Program-made: the position numbers and the translations under genes
In this document: positions 8,325 through 16,257 of the stretch, piece by piece
Numbering within the stretch: position 1 is the first letter of the stretch
How the letters are laid out: every line of letters starts with the position of its first letter
Assembly (NCBI GenBank): GCA_009663185.1
Contig: VJZX01000019.1
Location: 1-58,809, forward strand
DNA: 58,809 bases
Origin: Isoptericola halalbus
GTDB lineage: Bacteria; Actinomycetota; Actinomycetes; Actinomycetales; Cellulomonadaceae
Direction of reading: 5' to 3'
Notes under the pieces: generated by a model
Database searches by the model: none
Told to the model about the DNA's origin: nothing
Seen by the model: only the letters and a program-made list of their open reading frames with translations

Positions 8325-8639
8325 AGCGGAACCTGCCTGGCCCAGGTGGACCTCAACCGACCTCTTGGAGGCGGACCAGAGCGCACACGCCACGCCTGGC
8401 GAGGCCGTGCGGTCACCATTGACGTTGACAACACCCTGGCCTTCCAGGCGTGCCCCCGGCGTCATCCTGGAAGACGAACCCGGAGGGAAACTCGCCCGAA
8501 GGAACTATTGCCCGTCGCTGCTTGGTGACCCTAGCCTCGTACTTAAGACACATTCCCGCCGCGCAACGACGCGCCTGGTGACGCCCTCCGACGCCCCTCT
8601 CACGCGTGCGTGACAGGACTCGGCCGAGGGAGGGAACCC
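8325..8639 (+). other. Intergenic region with one candidate promoter
   Basis: A stretch of 315 bp without a convincing gene. A small CCTGGCCCAGG-type stem lies just after the lacI stop. A possible promoter is TTGCCC (8508-8513), an 18-base spacer, and TAGCCT (8532-8537), about 100 bases before the oxidoreductase start. Nothing else is recognisable. Confidence 0.35.
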
Positions 8640-10022
8640 ATGGACAACGCCACGACGACCGCCCTGCGTGAGGAGATCAGGGGAGCGGTCACGACGCCCG
8701 ACGACGCGGAGTACGACGAAGCCCGCAAGGTCCGCAACGGGATGATCGACAAGCGGCCGGCGGTGATCGTACGCCCCGCCAACGCCGGCGACGTGATGAC
8801 GGCGGTCCGCTTCGCCGCCGACAACGACCTGAGCGTCGCCGTGCGTGGCGGCGGCCACAGCGTCCCGGGCTTCGGCACCTGCGACGACGGCGTCGTCATC
8901 GACCTGTCGTCCATGCGCGAGGTGCGGGTCGATCCACGCACCCGCACTGCCCACGTCTCCGGCGGCGCGACCTGGGGCGACCTGAACGCCGCGACGTACC
9001 CGTTCGGGCTCGCAACGACCGGCGGGATCATCTCCACCACCGGCGTCGGTGGCCTGACCCTGGGCGGCGGCATCGGCTACCTCGCCAGAGGACTCGGGTT
9101 GGCGCTCGACAACCTGCTCGCGGCGGACGTGGTCACCGGCGACGGAACCTTCCACGTCGCGAGCGAGGAGGACGACGCAGACCTCTTCTGGGCGATCCGC
9201 GGTGGCGGCGGGAACTTCGGCGTCGTGACGTCCTTCGAGTTCCGGCTCAGCCCGGTCAAGGACATCTACGGCGGGCCGATGTTCTACGAGCTCGACGAGG
9301 CCGGCGATCTGTTCAGGTTCTACCGCGAGTTCATCGCCGACGCTCCGGAGGAGTTCGGCGGCTTCCCGGCTTACCAGATCGCGCCGCCGCTGCCGTTCAT
9401 CCCCGAAGAGCGCCACGGCAAGCCTCATGCGCTCATGGTCACCTGCTGGAGCGGCGACCTGGACAAGGGCGAGCAGATGCTCAAGCCGTTCCACGACCTC
9501 GCCCCGGTCGTCGCGGAGATGGTGGGCCCGATGCCGTACCCGGCCCTCAACAGCGCCTTCGACGCGCTCTACCCGCCGGGACTGCGGCACTACTGGAAGA
9601 CGAACTTCGTCAGGGAGCTCACCGACGACGCGGTCGCCGCACACATCGAGCACGGCTCCAAGGTGCCCGAGCTCACGTCGACGATGCACATCTACCCGAT
9701 CAACGGCGCCTGCAACCGCGTGGCGCCCGAGGCGACGGCCTTCGCATACCGTGACGCCACCTTCGCGACGGTGATCGCCGGCATGTGGCCCGATGCCAAG
9801 GACGACGAGGCAAACATCGCCTGGGTCCGCGACTACTACGAGGCAACGGCGCCGCACTCGGAGGAGGGGGGCTACATCAACTTCATGGCCGAGGACGACC
9901 AGGGCAGGATCCGGGCCAACTACAAGAGCAACTACGACAGGTTGTCCGAGCTCAAGCGCCGCTACGATCCGGGCAACCTGTTCCGGCACAACCAGAACAT
10001 CGCCCCGGCCGGCACCGCATAG
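8640..10022 (+). CDS. FAD-linked oxidoreductase, berberine-bridge-enzyme type
   Basis: A 460-residue flavoprotein of the PCMH/BBE class. The FAD domain has VAVRGGGHSVPGF, whose His is the usual 8-alpha-histidyl FAD attachment point, then TTGGIISTTGVGGLTLGGG and IRGGGGNFGVVTSFEF. The C-terminal BBE segment is present (YDPGNLFRHNQNI). The Cys that gives a second covalent bond in berberine bridge enzyme is missing from the GVGGLTLGGG segment, so mono-covalent FAD is expected. Relatives oxidise sugars, alkaloids or antibiotic intermediates; the substrate here is unknown. ATG 8640 follows GAGGGAGGG. It converges with a CDF gene. Confidence 0.85.
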   Translation: MDNATTTALREEIRGAVTTPDDAEYDEARKVRNGMIDKRPAVIVRPANAGDVMTAVRFAADNDLSVAVRGGGHSVPGFGTCDDGVVIDLSSMREVRVDPRTRTAHVSGGATWGDLNAATYPFGLATTGGIISTTGVGGLTLGGGIGYLARGLGLALDNLLAADVVTGDGTFHVASEEDDADLFWAIRGGGGNFGVVTSFEFRLSPVKDIYGGPMFYELDEAGDLFRFYREFIADAPEEFGGFPAYQIAPPLPFIPEERHGKPHALMVTCWSGDLDKGEQMLKPFHDLAPVVAEMVGPMPYPALNSAFDALYPPGLRHYWKTNFVRELTDDAVAAHIEHGSKVPELTSTMHIYPINGACNRVAPEATAFAYRDATFATVIAGMWPDAKDDEANIAWVRDYYEATAPHSEEGGYINFMAEDDQGRIRANYKSNYDRLSELKRRYDPGNLFRHNQNIAPAGTA

Positions 10023-10055
10023 CCAGAGTGCCCGCTCGGTCCCCCCGGCGCAGGC

Positions 10056-10976
10056 TCAGTCGTGTGTCGGGTGCTCGTGCTCCGGGTGCGTGTGCGGCTC
10101 GACCTGGAACGTCGAGTGCTCGACCGACACCGCGAAGTGCGTCGCCACGCACTCCTGCAGCTCGTCGAGGATGCGCCCGGCGTGGCCGTCGGTGAAGCAG
10201 TCGGCGTCGACGACGACGTGCGCGCTGAGCGTGGGCAGCCCCGTGGCGATGAGCGAGGCGTGGACGTCGTGCACCGACCGCACGTGCTCGACGCCCATCA
10301 GGTGCGCCCGCACCTCCTCGAGGTCGAGCCCGGGCGGCGTCGACTCGAGCAGGACGCTCGACGTCTCGTGCAGCAGCCGCAGCGCCCGCGGCACGATGAG
10401 CGCGCCGATCGCGAGCGCCGCCACGGTGTCGGCGCGCTGCCAGCCGGTCGTCGCGATGACGACCGCGGCGACGATGACCGCCAACGAGCCCAGCGCGTCG
10501 TTGAGCACCTCGAGGAACGCCGCGCGCAGGTTGAAGCTCGCCGACCTTCGCCCCGCGAGCACGAGCAACGCGGCGATGTTCCCGGTCAGGCCGACGGCGC
10601 CGAAGACGACGAGCGCCGTCGACGGGATCTCGGGCGGGTCGGCGAACCGACGCACGGCCTCCACGACGACGAAGATCCCCACCGCGAGCAGCACCGCCGC
10701 CTGGGCGAGTGCCGCCAGCACCTCGGCCCGGCGGAACCCCCAGGTGCGTCGCGGCGACGGTGGCCGCAGCGACAGGTGCGCCGCGAACAGCGCGAGGCCG
10801 AGCCCGCCGGCGTCGGTCAGCAGGTGCGCGGTGTCGACGAGCAGCGCAAGGCTGCCCGTGACGATCGCGCCGACGACCTGCGCGACGACGATCGCGGCGG
10901 TGATGGCGAACGCGGCCGTCAGCCGCCGGCGGTCCTCCGCGATCCCCGCGTGGCTGTGGTCGTGAGCGTGCCCCAT
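10056..10976 (-). CDS. CDF zinc/cadmium exporter, ZitB/CzcD type
   Basis: A 306-residue six-helix transporter with His-rich ends (MGHAHDHSHAG at the start, PHTHPEHEHPTHD at the end). The first metal motif LVDTAHLLTDAGG supplies His and Asp. In the second, FLEVLNDALGS, the usual His is Glu, so this half-site is ExxxD. The cytosolic domain shows VHDVHASLIATGLPTLSAHV, typical of ZitB-like proteins. ATG 10976 starts the His-rich tail. No sensor gene is adjacent. A repeat element lies just upstream. Confidence 0.88.
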   Translation of the reverse strand: MGHAHDHSHAGIAEDRRRLTAAFAITAAIVVAQVVGAIVTGSLALLVDTAHLLTDAGGLGLALFAAHLSLRPPSPRRTWGFRRAEVLAALAQAAVLLAVGIFVVVEAVRRFADPPEIPSTALVVFGAVGLTGNIAALLVLAGRRSASFNLRAAFLEVLNDALGSLAVIVAAVVIATTGWQRADTVAALAIGALIVPRALRLLHETSSVLLESTPPGLDLEEVRAHLMGVEHVRSVHDVHASLIATGLPTLSAHVVVDADCFTDGHAGRILDELQECVATHFAVSVEHSTFQVEPHTHPEHEHPTHD

Positions 10977-11020
10977 GGGTCCAGTCTCACCGTTGCTTCG
11001 CCGCGGAGACACCTCGGTGA

Positions 11021-11094
11021 GTCGTGAGGTCGGTGGTCTGGGGCGAGGTCGGTGACCCGGGCCGCCGATCTCACGACGGATCACCGACCTCACG
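11021..11094. repeat. REP-like imperfect palindrome
   Basis: A 16-base arm (CGTGAGGTCGGTGGTC, 11023-11038) reappears inverted at 11079-11094 with one mismatch. A second nested pair, GTCGTGAG (11021-11028) with CTCACGAC (11070-11077), and an extra direct copy of GAGGTCGGTGAC (11045-11056) lie between. It sits in an intergenic gap between two minus-strand genes, as bacterial REP/BIME elements do. Confidence 0.5.
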
Positions 11095-11119
11095 TCGGAC
11101 CGCCTACGGGTGCGGGTCC

Positions 11120-11518
11120 TCAGCCGCCCATCACGTGGCCGTCGACCCACTGCTCGAGGGACGGCACCAGCAGCAGCACGAAGATCCCGGCCAGCATGAA
11201 CACGTGGACCGCGGCATTCCACGTCGCCGTCCCCGTCGTCTCACCGCCGCTGATGGCCGCGAGAAGGTACGGGACGAGCGCGATCAACCCGACGGCCGCC
11301 GAGCCGAGCGCGACGGTCTCCCACCAGGTCTGACGCGCGAACAGCCCCCAGGTCGCCACCAAGAAGCCGGCCACCGTGAGCAGGGAGAGCACGCGGGTGA
11401 TCGCCCACGCCGCCCCGGACGTCGAGACTCCCCGGGTGGCGAACGCCGGCGTGAGCCACAACCACGTGCTGCCGGCGAGGAGCAGTGCCACCCCGCCGAG
11501 ATTGCGAATCGTGAACAT
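11120..11518 (-). CDS. Four-helix membrane protein of unknown function
   Basis: A 132-residue hydrophobic protein with four predicted helices (LGGVALLLAGSTWLWL, ITRVLSLLTVAGFLVATW, TVALGSAAVGLIALVPYLL and VHVFMLAGIFVLLLVPSLEQW). ATG 11518 is supported by a strong GGAGGTGA ribosome site. It lies 85 bp downstream of the CDF-like transporter gene on the same strand and could be co-transcribed with the Cd/Pb sensor operon, but no metal motif is visible. The family is not recognised. Confidence 0.7.
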   Translation of the reverse strand: MFTIRNLGGVALLLAGSTWLWLTPAFATRGVSTSGAAWAITRVLSLLTVAGFLVATWGLFARQTWWETVALGSAAVGLIALVPYLLAAISGGETTGTATWNAAVHVFMLAGIFVLLLVPSLEQWVDGHVMGG

Positions 11519-11603
11519 GACCTTCACCTCCGGTACCAGGCTCTGCCCGCCACGGGCGGCGGGTGTAGGGACCAAGGTCGCAGGATGTCCAGGCCGTTCG
11601 GGC

Positions 11604-12257
11604 TCAGTCGTCGTGCTCGACGAGCTCGCCCTCCCACGCCTCGCGGCCCTCGTGGATCGCGAACGCGGCGATGACGAACCCCGCGACCGGGTCGAGCCAG
11701 GCCGCGCCCGTGAGCTGGAACGCGACCAGACCGGCGAGCGTCGAGACCGACAGCAGCACGCAGATCCGCGTCTCCGCGGCGTCGGCCAGGATGAGCGGGT
11801 CGTTCCCGAGCGCCCGGCCGACGCGCGTCTTGGCTGCGGCGAGCAGCGGCATGACGACCAGCGACGCCACGAGCACGCCGACGCCGAGGGGTGAGGAGTC
11901 GGGGGTCTCGCCGGCCGCGAGCGACCGGATTCCCTCGACCGTGACCCAGGCCGCGAGCAGGAAGAACGTGACGGCGACGAGGCGCAGGGCACGGCGCTCG
12001 CGGCGCTCGTCGCGCTCGCTCGGCTCGGTGCGGCCGTCGCGCAGGCGGGCCGCCAGGCGCAGCGCGACGAGCACGCCCGCGATCGACTCGATCCCCGAGT
12101 CGATGCCGAAACCGACGACCGAGACTAGACCGGCGGCTAGGCCGGCGGCGATGGCGACGGCGCCCTCGACCACGTTGTAGGCGACGGTGAACTGGGCCAG
12201 GCGAAGCCCGCGGCGCGTGAGGGCGTGCGTCGTCGCGACGGCCCGGGTGTCGCTCAC
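11604..12257 (-). CDS. CDF-like cation transporter with non-canonical metal motifs
   Basis: A 217-residue membrane protein resembling the transmembrane part of CDF proteins. The HxxxD motifs are replaced by acidic ones: DSGIES in the helix-2 position and ADAAET in the helix-5 position. It also lacks the C-terminal cytosolic metal domain, ending in EGELVEHDD. Proteins of this subgroup are often encoded after ArsR-type sensors in actinobacteria. Its GTG start (12257) overlaps the sensor stop by four bases (GTGA), so the pair is one operon. Cd/Pb/Zn export is the likely job, inferred from the sensor. Confidence 0.8.
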   Translation of the reverse strand: MSDTRAVATTHALTRRGLRLAQFTVAYNVVEGAVAIAAGLAAGLVSVVGFGIDSGIESIAGVLVALRLAARLRDGRTEPSERDERRERRALRLVAVTFFLLAAWVTVEGIRSLAAGETPDSSPLGVGVLVASLVVMPLLAAAKTRVGRALGNDPLILADAAETRICVLLSVSTLAGLVAFQLTGAAWLDPVAGFVIAAFAIHEGREAWEGELVEHDD

Positions 12258-12637
12258 GCGGCCGCCTCCGTCCCGGTGTCGCTGCCCGTGCCCGACGCCG
12301 GTGCACCGGCCGCGCACGTGCAGTCCGGTCCGCAGCAGTCCGGGTCGACGACGAGCGCGAGCCGGAGCAGGTCCCCGAGGGCGTGCGCCAGGTGAGGATC
12401 GGCGAGGCGGTACTCGGTGCGGCGGCCGTCGGGCCGGGTCGCGACGAGCCCGCAGCCGCGCAGGCACGCGAGCTGGTTCGACATGACCTGGCGCGAGACG
12501 CCGATCGCCGCGGCGAGGTCGGAGGGATAGCCGGGCGCCTCGCGCAGCGCGAGCAGGATCCGCGCGCGGGTCGGGTCCCCGAGCGCGTGGCCGAGCCGCG
12601 CCAGGGCGGCAGTGTGCGTCAACGTCACCGTCTCCAT
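12254..12637 (-). CDS. cmtR: ArsR-family Cd(II)/Pb(II) sensor, CmtR-like
   Basis: A 127-residue winged-helix repressor very like M. tuberculosis CmtR (ALARLGHALGDPTRARILLAL, then VSRQVMSNQLACLRGCGLV). CmtR binds Cd/Pb with two Cys of the recognition helix plus a C-terminal Cys. All three positions exist here: CLRGC, and the Cys-rich tail DPDCCGPDCTC, which offers extra thiols. ATG 12637 lies seven bases after a TACTGT -10 box, so the mRNA is probably leaderless. Its operator is the large palindrome at 12650-12679. It controls the coupled CDF-like transporter. Confidence 0.9.
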   Translation of the reverse strand: METVTLTHTAALARLGHALGDPTRARILLALREAPGYPSDLAAAIGVSRQVMSNQLACLRGCGLVATRPDGRRTEYRLADPHLAHALGDLLRLALVVDPDCCGPDCTCAAGAPASGTGSDTGTEAAA

Positions 12638-12644
12638 GGGCGCA

Positions 12645-12679
12645 ACAGTACACGGATCCCTGAATTCAGGGAACCGTGT
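12645..12679 (-). promoter_or_regulatory. CmtR-type promoter and 30-bp operator
   Basis: On the minus strand the -10 box TACTGT occupies 12650-12645, seven bases before the sensor ATG. Directly upstream, 12650-12679 is a 30-bp inverted repeat: perfect core TCCCTGAATTCAGGGA (12657-12672), single A/A mismatches, then ACACGG/CCGTGT outer arms. The core contains TGAATTCA, an ArsR-family half-site pair. It also contains the stop codon (12666-12668) of the hydrolase gene upstream. Confidence 0.75.
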
Positions 12680-13376
12680 GCTCGGCCTCCACCCAAGCCA
12701 CCTCGCGCACGACGGTGTCCACGAGCAGGGGATGACCGAGCGGCCGGAAGTGGCCTGACAGCGGGAGCTCGATGTTGCGCGCGCCGGGGAGCTCGCCGGA
12801 CTCCGGGATGTGCGGGTCGAAGTGTGGGTACACGGCCGTGATGCGCTCGTTGACGAGGAGCTCGCCCGCGAGCGCCAGCAGCACCGGGTCGCGCGGGTGG
12901 AACGACCGCAGCGGCCGAGAGAGCATGTACCGCGCCCAGCGTGAGCCGGCGAAGGGTGTCGCGATCGCGACCATGCCCAGCACCCGCTCGCCCGCGTGCG
13001 ACAGCATCACGCGCTTGCCGATCAGGCCGCCCTTGCTGTGCGCCACGAGCACGACGCCGGTCAGCCCGGCCCGTTCGAGGTGGTCGACCACGACGTCGGC
13101 CGACTCGGGGACGGGCCGGGCGTTGTGCTTCAGGCCCGGGACCGCATGGACCGGGTGGCCCGCGCGGGCGAGCGCGGTCGCCACGGGGGCCAGGAACGCC
13201 CACGTCTCGTAGATGCCGGGCAGGAGCACGATGGGCGCACGGTCGCCCGCACCGGTGGGCACCGGCGAGCGGCGCAGGAGGGCGCGCAGCTGCCGGTCGG
13301 TGGCCCAGGCGTAGTCGGCGCCCCACGCACCGAGCCGCGCGAGGATCCCGCCGGGGGAGCGGTGCCGCTCGGTCAC
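12666..13376 (-). CDS. Alpha/beta-hydrolase, lipase/esterase type
   Basis: A 236-residue hydrolase with oxyanion region APIVLLPGIYETW, nucleophile elbow VLVAHSKGGLIG (Ser in AHSKG rather than GxSxG) and a C-terminal GHFRPLGHPLL supplying the His. It resembles lipase class 2/triacylglycerol esterase-like cytosolic proteins. The GTG start (13376) overlaps the stop of the upstream hydrolase by four bases, so the two are co-translated. Its final codons lie inside the CmtR-type operator. The substrate is unknown. Confidence 0.75.
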   Translation of the reverse strand: MTERHRSPGGILARLGAWGADYAWATDRQLRALLRRSPVPTGAGDRAPIVLLPGIYETWAFLAPVATALARAGHPVHAVPGLKHNARPVPESADVVVDHLERAGLTGVVLVAHSKGGLIGKRVMLSHAGERVLGMVAIATPFAGSRWARYMLSRPLRSFHPRDPVLLALAGELLVNERITAVYPHFDPHIPESGELPGARNIELPLSGHFRPLGHPLLVDTVVREVAWVEAEHTVP

Positions 13377-14158
13377 CCGACGCCCCGCTCGGCCGACTGC
13401 CATGCCTCGAGGACGATCTCGGCCACGCCGTCGGGGTCGGCGTCCATGGCGTGGTGGCGGCCCCGCACGGTGCGGTGCTCCCCGAACGGGGCGCGGGCCG
13501 CGAGCAGCTCGATCCACGGTCCGGACGTCACGGCGTCGCGCGCGCCGCGAACCACGACGACCGGGACGGTGGTGCGGGGCAGGACGTCCTCCAGCCGGTG
13601 CCCGACGACGTGACGCAGCTGGGCGAGGTAGTACGGGATGCGGCAGCGCAGCAGGGCGTCGACGAGCAGCACCCCGACGGTGCGCGGCGGCTCGCCCAGC
13701 GCGTCCATCGCGAGGCGTGCCCCCTGGTGCCCGATGGTGCGCGTGTCGGGTACCGCCGTCGGGCCGACGAGGACGCCGGCGCACGCGGTGTCGGGATGGT
13801 CGGCGAGCAGCTGACCCACGACCTGCGCGCCCATCGAGTGGCCGACGACGACGGGCGCCGGCCGACCGGCGTCGAGCACGTGCTCCTGGACGTACCGCGC
13901 GACGACGGCCGCGTGATCGGCGATCGTGACCTCCCGGCTCACGTGCGGGGACGATCCGAAACCGGGCAGGTCGACCGCGTGCACCGCGCCGTGCGCCACG
14001 AGGCGGTCGCCGAGCTTGCGGTAGGCACGCGCCGACGAGCCCACGCCGTGCACGAGCACGACCGCCCGGCTCGCGTCGAGCGGTGCGCGCACGTGCCCGA
14101 CGACGGTGAGGTCGCCGACGCTGGACCGGTTCTTGTGGCGCGCGGTGGTGCCGGGCAT
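13373..14158 (-). CDS. Alpha/beta-hydrolase fold protein
   Basis: A 261-residue cytosolic hydrolase. Visible motifs are AVVLVHGVGSSARAY (oxyanion), VDLPGFGSSP, the elbow VVVGHSMGAQ (GHSMG), VPVVVVRGARDAVT (acid region) and GRHHAMDADP (His). This is the MhpC/BioH-like layout. ATG 14158 is chosen because the fold begins soon after; a further-upstream ATG would read through a repeat element. It pairs with the next hydrolase by a GTGA overlap. The substrate cannot be told. Confidence 0.8.
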   Translation of the reverse strand: MPGTTARHKNRSSVGDLTVVGHVRAPLDASRAVVLVHGVGSSARAYRKLGDRLVAHGAVHAVDLPGFGSSPHVSREVTIADHAAVVARYVQEHVLDAGRPAPVVVGHSMGAQVVGQLLADHPDTACAGVLVGPTAVPDTRTIGHQGARLAMDALGEPPRTVGVLLVDALLRCRIPYYLAQLRHVVGHRLEDVLPRTTVPVVVVRGARDAVTSGPWIELLAARAPFGEHRTVRGRHHAMDADPDGVAEIVLEAWQSAERGVG

Positions 14159-14193
14159 GCGGCCAGCATGGGCGAACGCGCCCCCGCGCGCCT

Positions 14194-14283
14194 GGCGAGG
14201 TTGAACCCCGCTCCGCGAGGTGGAAGCGAATCCGACGACGTGGACGCGCAACGCTTCTACCCGCGGGGTTTCGTTCTACCTCG
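14194..14283. repeat. Imperfect inverted repeat built of GGT-n-GAA units
   Basis: Bases 14194-14227 (GCGAGGTTGAACCCCGC, then TCCGCGAGGTGGAAGCG) recur inverted with small indels at 14251-14283. Four GGTnGAA units result, two on each strand. The element fills most of the gap between the response regulator and the hydrolase gene. It differs in sequence from the REP-like element at 11021. Confidence 0.45.
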
Positions 14284-14316
14284 GCGGCGTGCCGCAGTCC
14301 GTGTTCCCGGGATTTC

Positions 14317-14973
14317 TCAGCCGCCGGGGCGCACCAGGCCCGTCTCGTACGCGAGCACGACGAGCGCGGCCCGGTCGCGCGCGTCGAGCTTGGTCAGCAG
14401 CCGGCTCACATAGGTGCGCGCCGTGGCCGGGCTCAGGTAGAGCTCGCGCGCGATCTCGTCGTTGGTCAGCCCGCGCCCGACCTGCTCGAGCACGTCGCGC
14501 TCGCGCTCGGTCAGTTCGCCCAGCCGACCGTCGTCGGACGTCCGCGGCCCGGTGGCGGCCGCGCGCATGACCGTCGCGGTGACCGACGGCGACAGGAGCG
14601 AGTCACCCGCCGCGACCGTACGGATCGCGGCGCGCAGGTCGGCCGGCGAGAGGTCCTTCAGCAGGTACCCCGACGCCCCCGCGCGGATCGCGGCGAACAC
14701 GTGCTCGTCCTCGTCGAACGTCGTCAGGACGAGCACGCGGACGTCCGACAAGGCCGGGTCCGCGACGATCGCGCGCGTCGCCTCCAGCCCGTCCATCCGC
14801 GGCATCCGCACGTCCATGAGCACGACGTCGGGGCGCAGCTCGCGCACGAGTGCCAGGCCCGCGCGGCCGTCGCCCGCCTCCCCGACGACCTCGATGTCGC
14901 CGTCGTGCTGGGCCAGCGGGCGCAGGCCGGCGCGGACGAGCTCCTGGTCGTCGACCAGCACGATCCGGATCAT
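14317..14973 (-). CDS. NarL/FixJ-family response regulator
   Basis: A 218-residue regulator. The receiver domain has the acidic pair VDDQ (Asp8/9), phospho-acceptor Asp54 (VVLMDVRMPRMDG), Thr in LVLTTFDED and Lys in YLLKDLSP. The C-terminal LuxR-type helix-turn-helix is LTERERDVLEQVGRGLTNDE with ATARTYVSRLLTKL. It is encoded with, and overlaps by four bases (14970-14973), the histidine kinase, so the two form a dedicated pair. The regulated genes are not evident. Confidence 0.93.
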   Translation of the reverse strand: MIRIVLVDDQELVRAGLRPLAQHDGDIEVVGEAGDGRAGLALVRELRPDVVLMDVRMPRMDGLEATRAIVADPALSDVRVLVLTTFDEDEHVFAAIRAGASGYLLKDLSPADLRAAIRTVAAGDSLLSPSVTATVMRAAATGPRTSDDGRLGELTERERDVLEQVGRGLTNDEIARELYLSPATARTYVSRLLTKLDARDRAALVVLAYETGLVRPGG

Positions 14974-16178
14974 GCGCCCAGTCTCGCGGGAAGGTCGGCG
15001 ACGACGGTGAACCCGCCGTCCGGTGCGTCGCCCACGGTGAGCGTTCCACCGAGCAGGGCGGCACGCTCTCGCATGCCCGGGATCCCGGACCCGTGAGCGC
15101 CGTCGGGCGAGGTGGCGCCGGTCCCGCGTCCGTCGTCGGCCACCTCGACACGTAGCTGCCCGTCGTCGACGGCAGCCAACACCCGGACGCGGCGGGCGTC
15201 GGCGTGCCGCAGCACATTGGTGAGGGACTCCTGCACGATCCGGAACGCGGCGGCGTCGACCGTGGCGTCGAGGGTGCCGGGCGGCACGTCGACGTCCACC
15301 TCGACGTCGAGGCCAGTCGCGCGCGCCGGGCCGACGAGCGCGTCGAGCCCCGCGAGCCCGGTCGACGCGGCGGGTGGTGCGTCGCGCCGGTTCGCGGGTC
15401 CCGAGGCGGTGCTGTCGACCGGCCGCCGCAGCAGCTTCACGGTGGCGCGCAGCTCGTGCAGCGTGCCCGACGTCGCGGTCCGCACGTGCTCGAGCGCGGC
15501 GCGCGCCGCGGCGTCGTCGCGGCCGACGGCCTCCGACGCGACCCCGGCGTGCAGCGCCACGACGGAGAGGTTGTGCCCGACGACGTCGTGCAGGTCGCGG
15601 GCGAGGTGCATGCGCTCGGCCTGGATCCGCTGCTCGGCCGCGAGCGACTGCTCGGCGGCGGCCAGGACGCGCACCCGCTCGGCATCCGCGCGGGCCTGGC
15701 GCGTCAACCTGACCGCGACCCCGAGCGCGATCGCCGCCGCGACCAGCGCGACGTTGGTCACCAGCTCGTAGCCGTACAGATATGCCGTCGGCTGGCCGTC
15801 GACGATGCGGAAGTACCCGGAGACGGCCACGAGCACGGTCCCGGCACCGGCGGCCCACCACGTGAAGCCGAGCTCGGCCGCGGAGTAGAGGGCCGCGACC
15901 GCCGGCAGCGCGATGCCGATCACGGGGAAGCCCAGCGCGTAGTACGCGAAGATGCCCAGCAGCGTCAGGACGAGCATGGTCCGCGGTGCGCGCCGCCGGA
16001 CCGCGACGAGCACGCCGAAGCCGACGGCGAAGAGGTACGCGGCCGGGCTGGAGCTGCGCGCGCCCTCGAAGTTCGCCGCGATGACGACGCCGATCGCGAG
16101 CGTCATCGCGATCGCCAGCACCAGGTCGACGACGCGCGGGTCCGCGCCACCCGGGGCTCTTGTCACGTCCGTGACCAC
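14970..16178 (-). CDS. Sensor histidine kinase, HisKA_3 (DesK/NarX-like) type
   Basis: A 402-residue membrane kinase. About five to six transmembrane helices occupy residues ~18-165 with little periplasmic loop, so it may sense the membrane or an internal cue. A short coiled segment leads to the HisKA_3 box ARDLHDVVGHNLSVVALH (phosphorylated His in DLHD), then an ATPase domain with QESLTNVLRHA (N box) and VADDGRG plus GSGIPGMRERAALLGG (G boxes). Start GTG 16178. It is divergent from the hipB-like gene, sharing an ~80-bp promoter region. Confidence 0.92.
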   Translation of the reverse strand: MVTDVTRAPGGADPRVVDLVLAIAMTLAIGVVIAANFEGARSSSPAAYLFAVGFGVLVAVRRRAPRTMLVLTLLGIFAYYALGFPVIGIALPAVAALYSAAELGFTWWAAGAGTVLVAVSGYFRIVDGQPTAYLYGYELVTNVALVAAAIALGVAVRLTRQARADAERVRVLAAAEQSLAAEQRIQAERMHLARDLHDVVGHNLSVVALHAGVASEAVGRDDAAARAALEHVRTATSGTLHELRATVKLLRRPVDSTASGPANRRDAPPAASTGLAGLDALVGPARATGLDVEVDVDVPPGTLDATVDAAAFRIVQESLTNVLRHADARRVRVLAAVDDGQLRVEVADDGRGTGATSPDGAHGSGIPGMRERAALLGGTLTVGDAPDGGFTVVADLPARLGA

Positions 16179-16202
16179 GTGGCCAGCCTAGGTGACGCTG
16201 AT

Positions 16203-16238
16203 AACGTAGTCACCGCGACTGACTACCGAAACGTAGTC
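16203..16238. promoter_or_regulatory. GTAGTC half-site array upstream of hipB
   Basis: Three copies of the hexamer GTAGTC occur as direct and inverted repeats: forward at 16206-16211, inverted (GACTAC) at 16221-16226, and forward at 16233-16238. Two lie in the longer direct repeat AACGTAGTC. HipB-type proteins bind spaced inverted half-sites before their own gene, so this is a plausible autoregulatory operator. It could also affect the divergent kinase gene. Confidence 0.5.
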
Positions 16239-16257
16239 GAGGTACGAGGTGACCGCG

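Noticed and set aside
11021-11094. Possible CRISPR array or tRNA-like fold
   Set aside because: Repeat units are inverted and unevenly spaced, without uniform spacers; no cloverleaf or T-loop consensus is present.
10973-11222. An N-terminal extension of about 80 residues for the CDF gene at 10976
   Set aside because: It would be Arg-rich, unlike any CDF, and would read through the REP-like element; the His-rich ATG at 10976 is the natural start.
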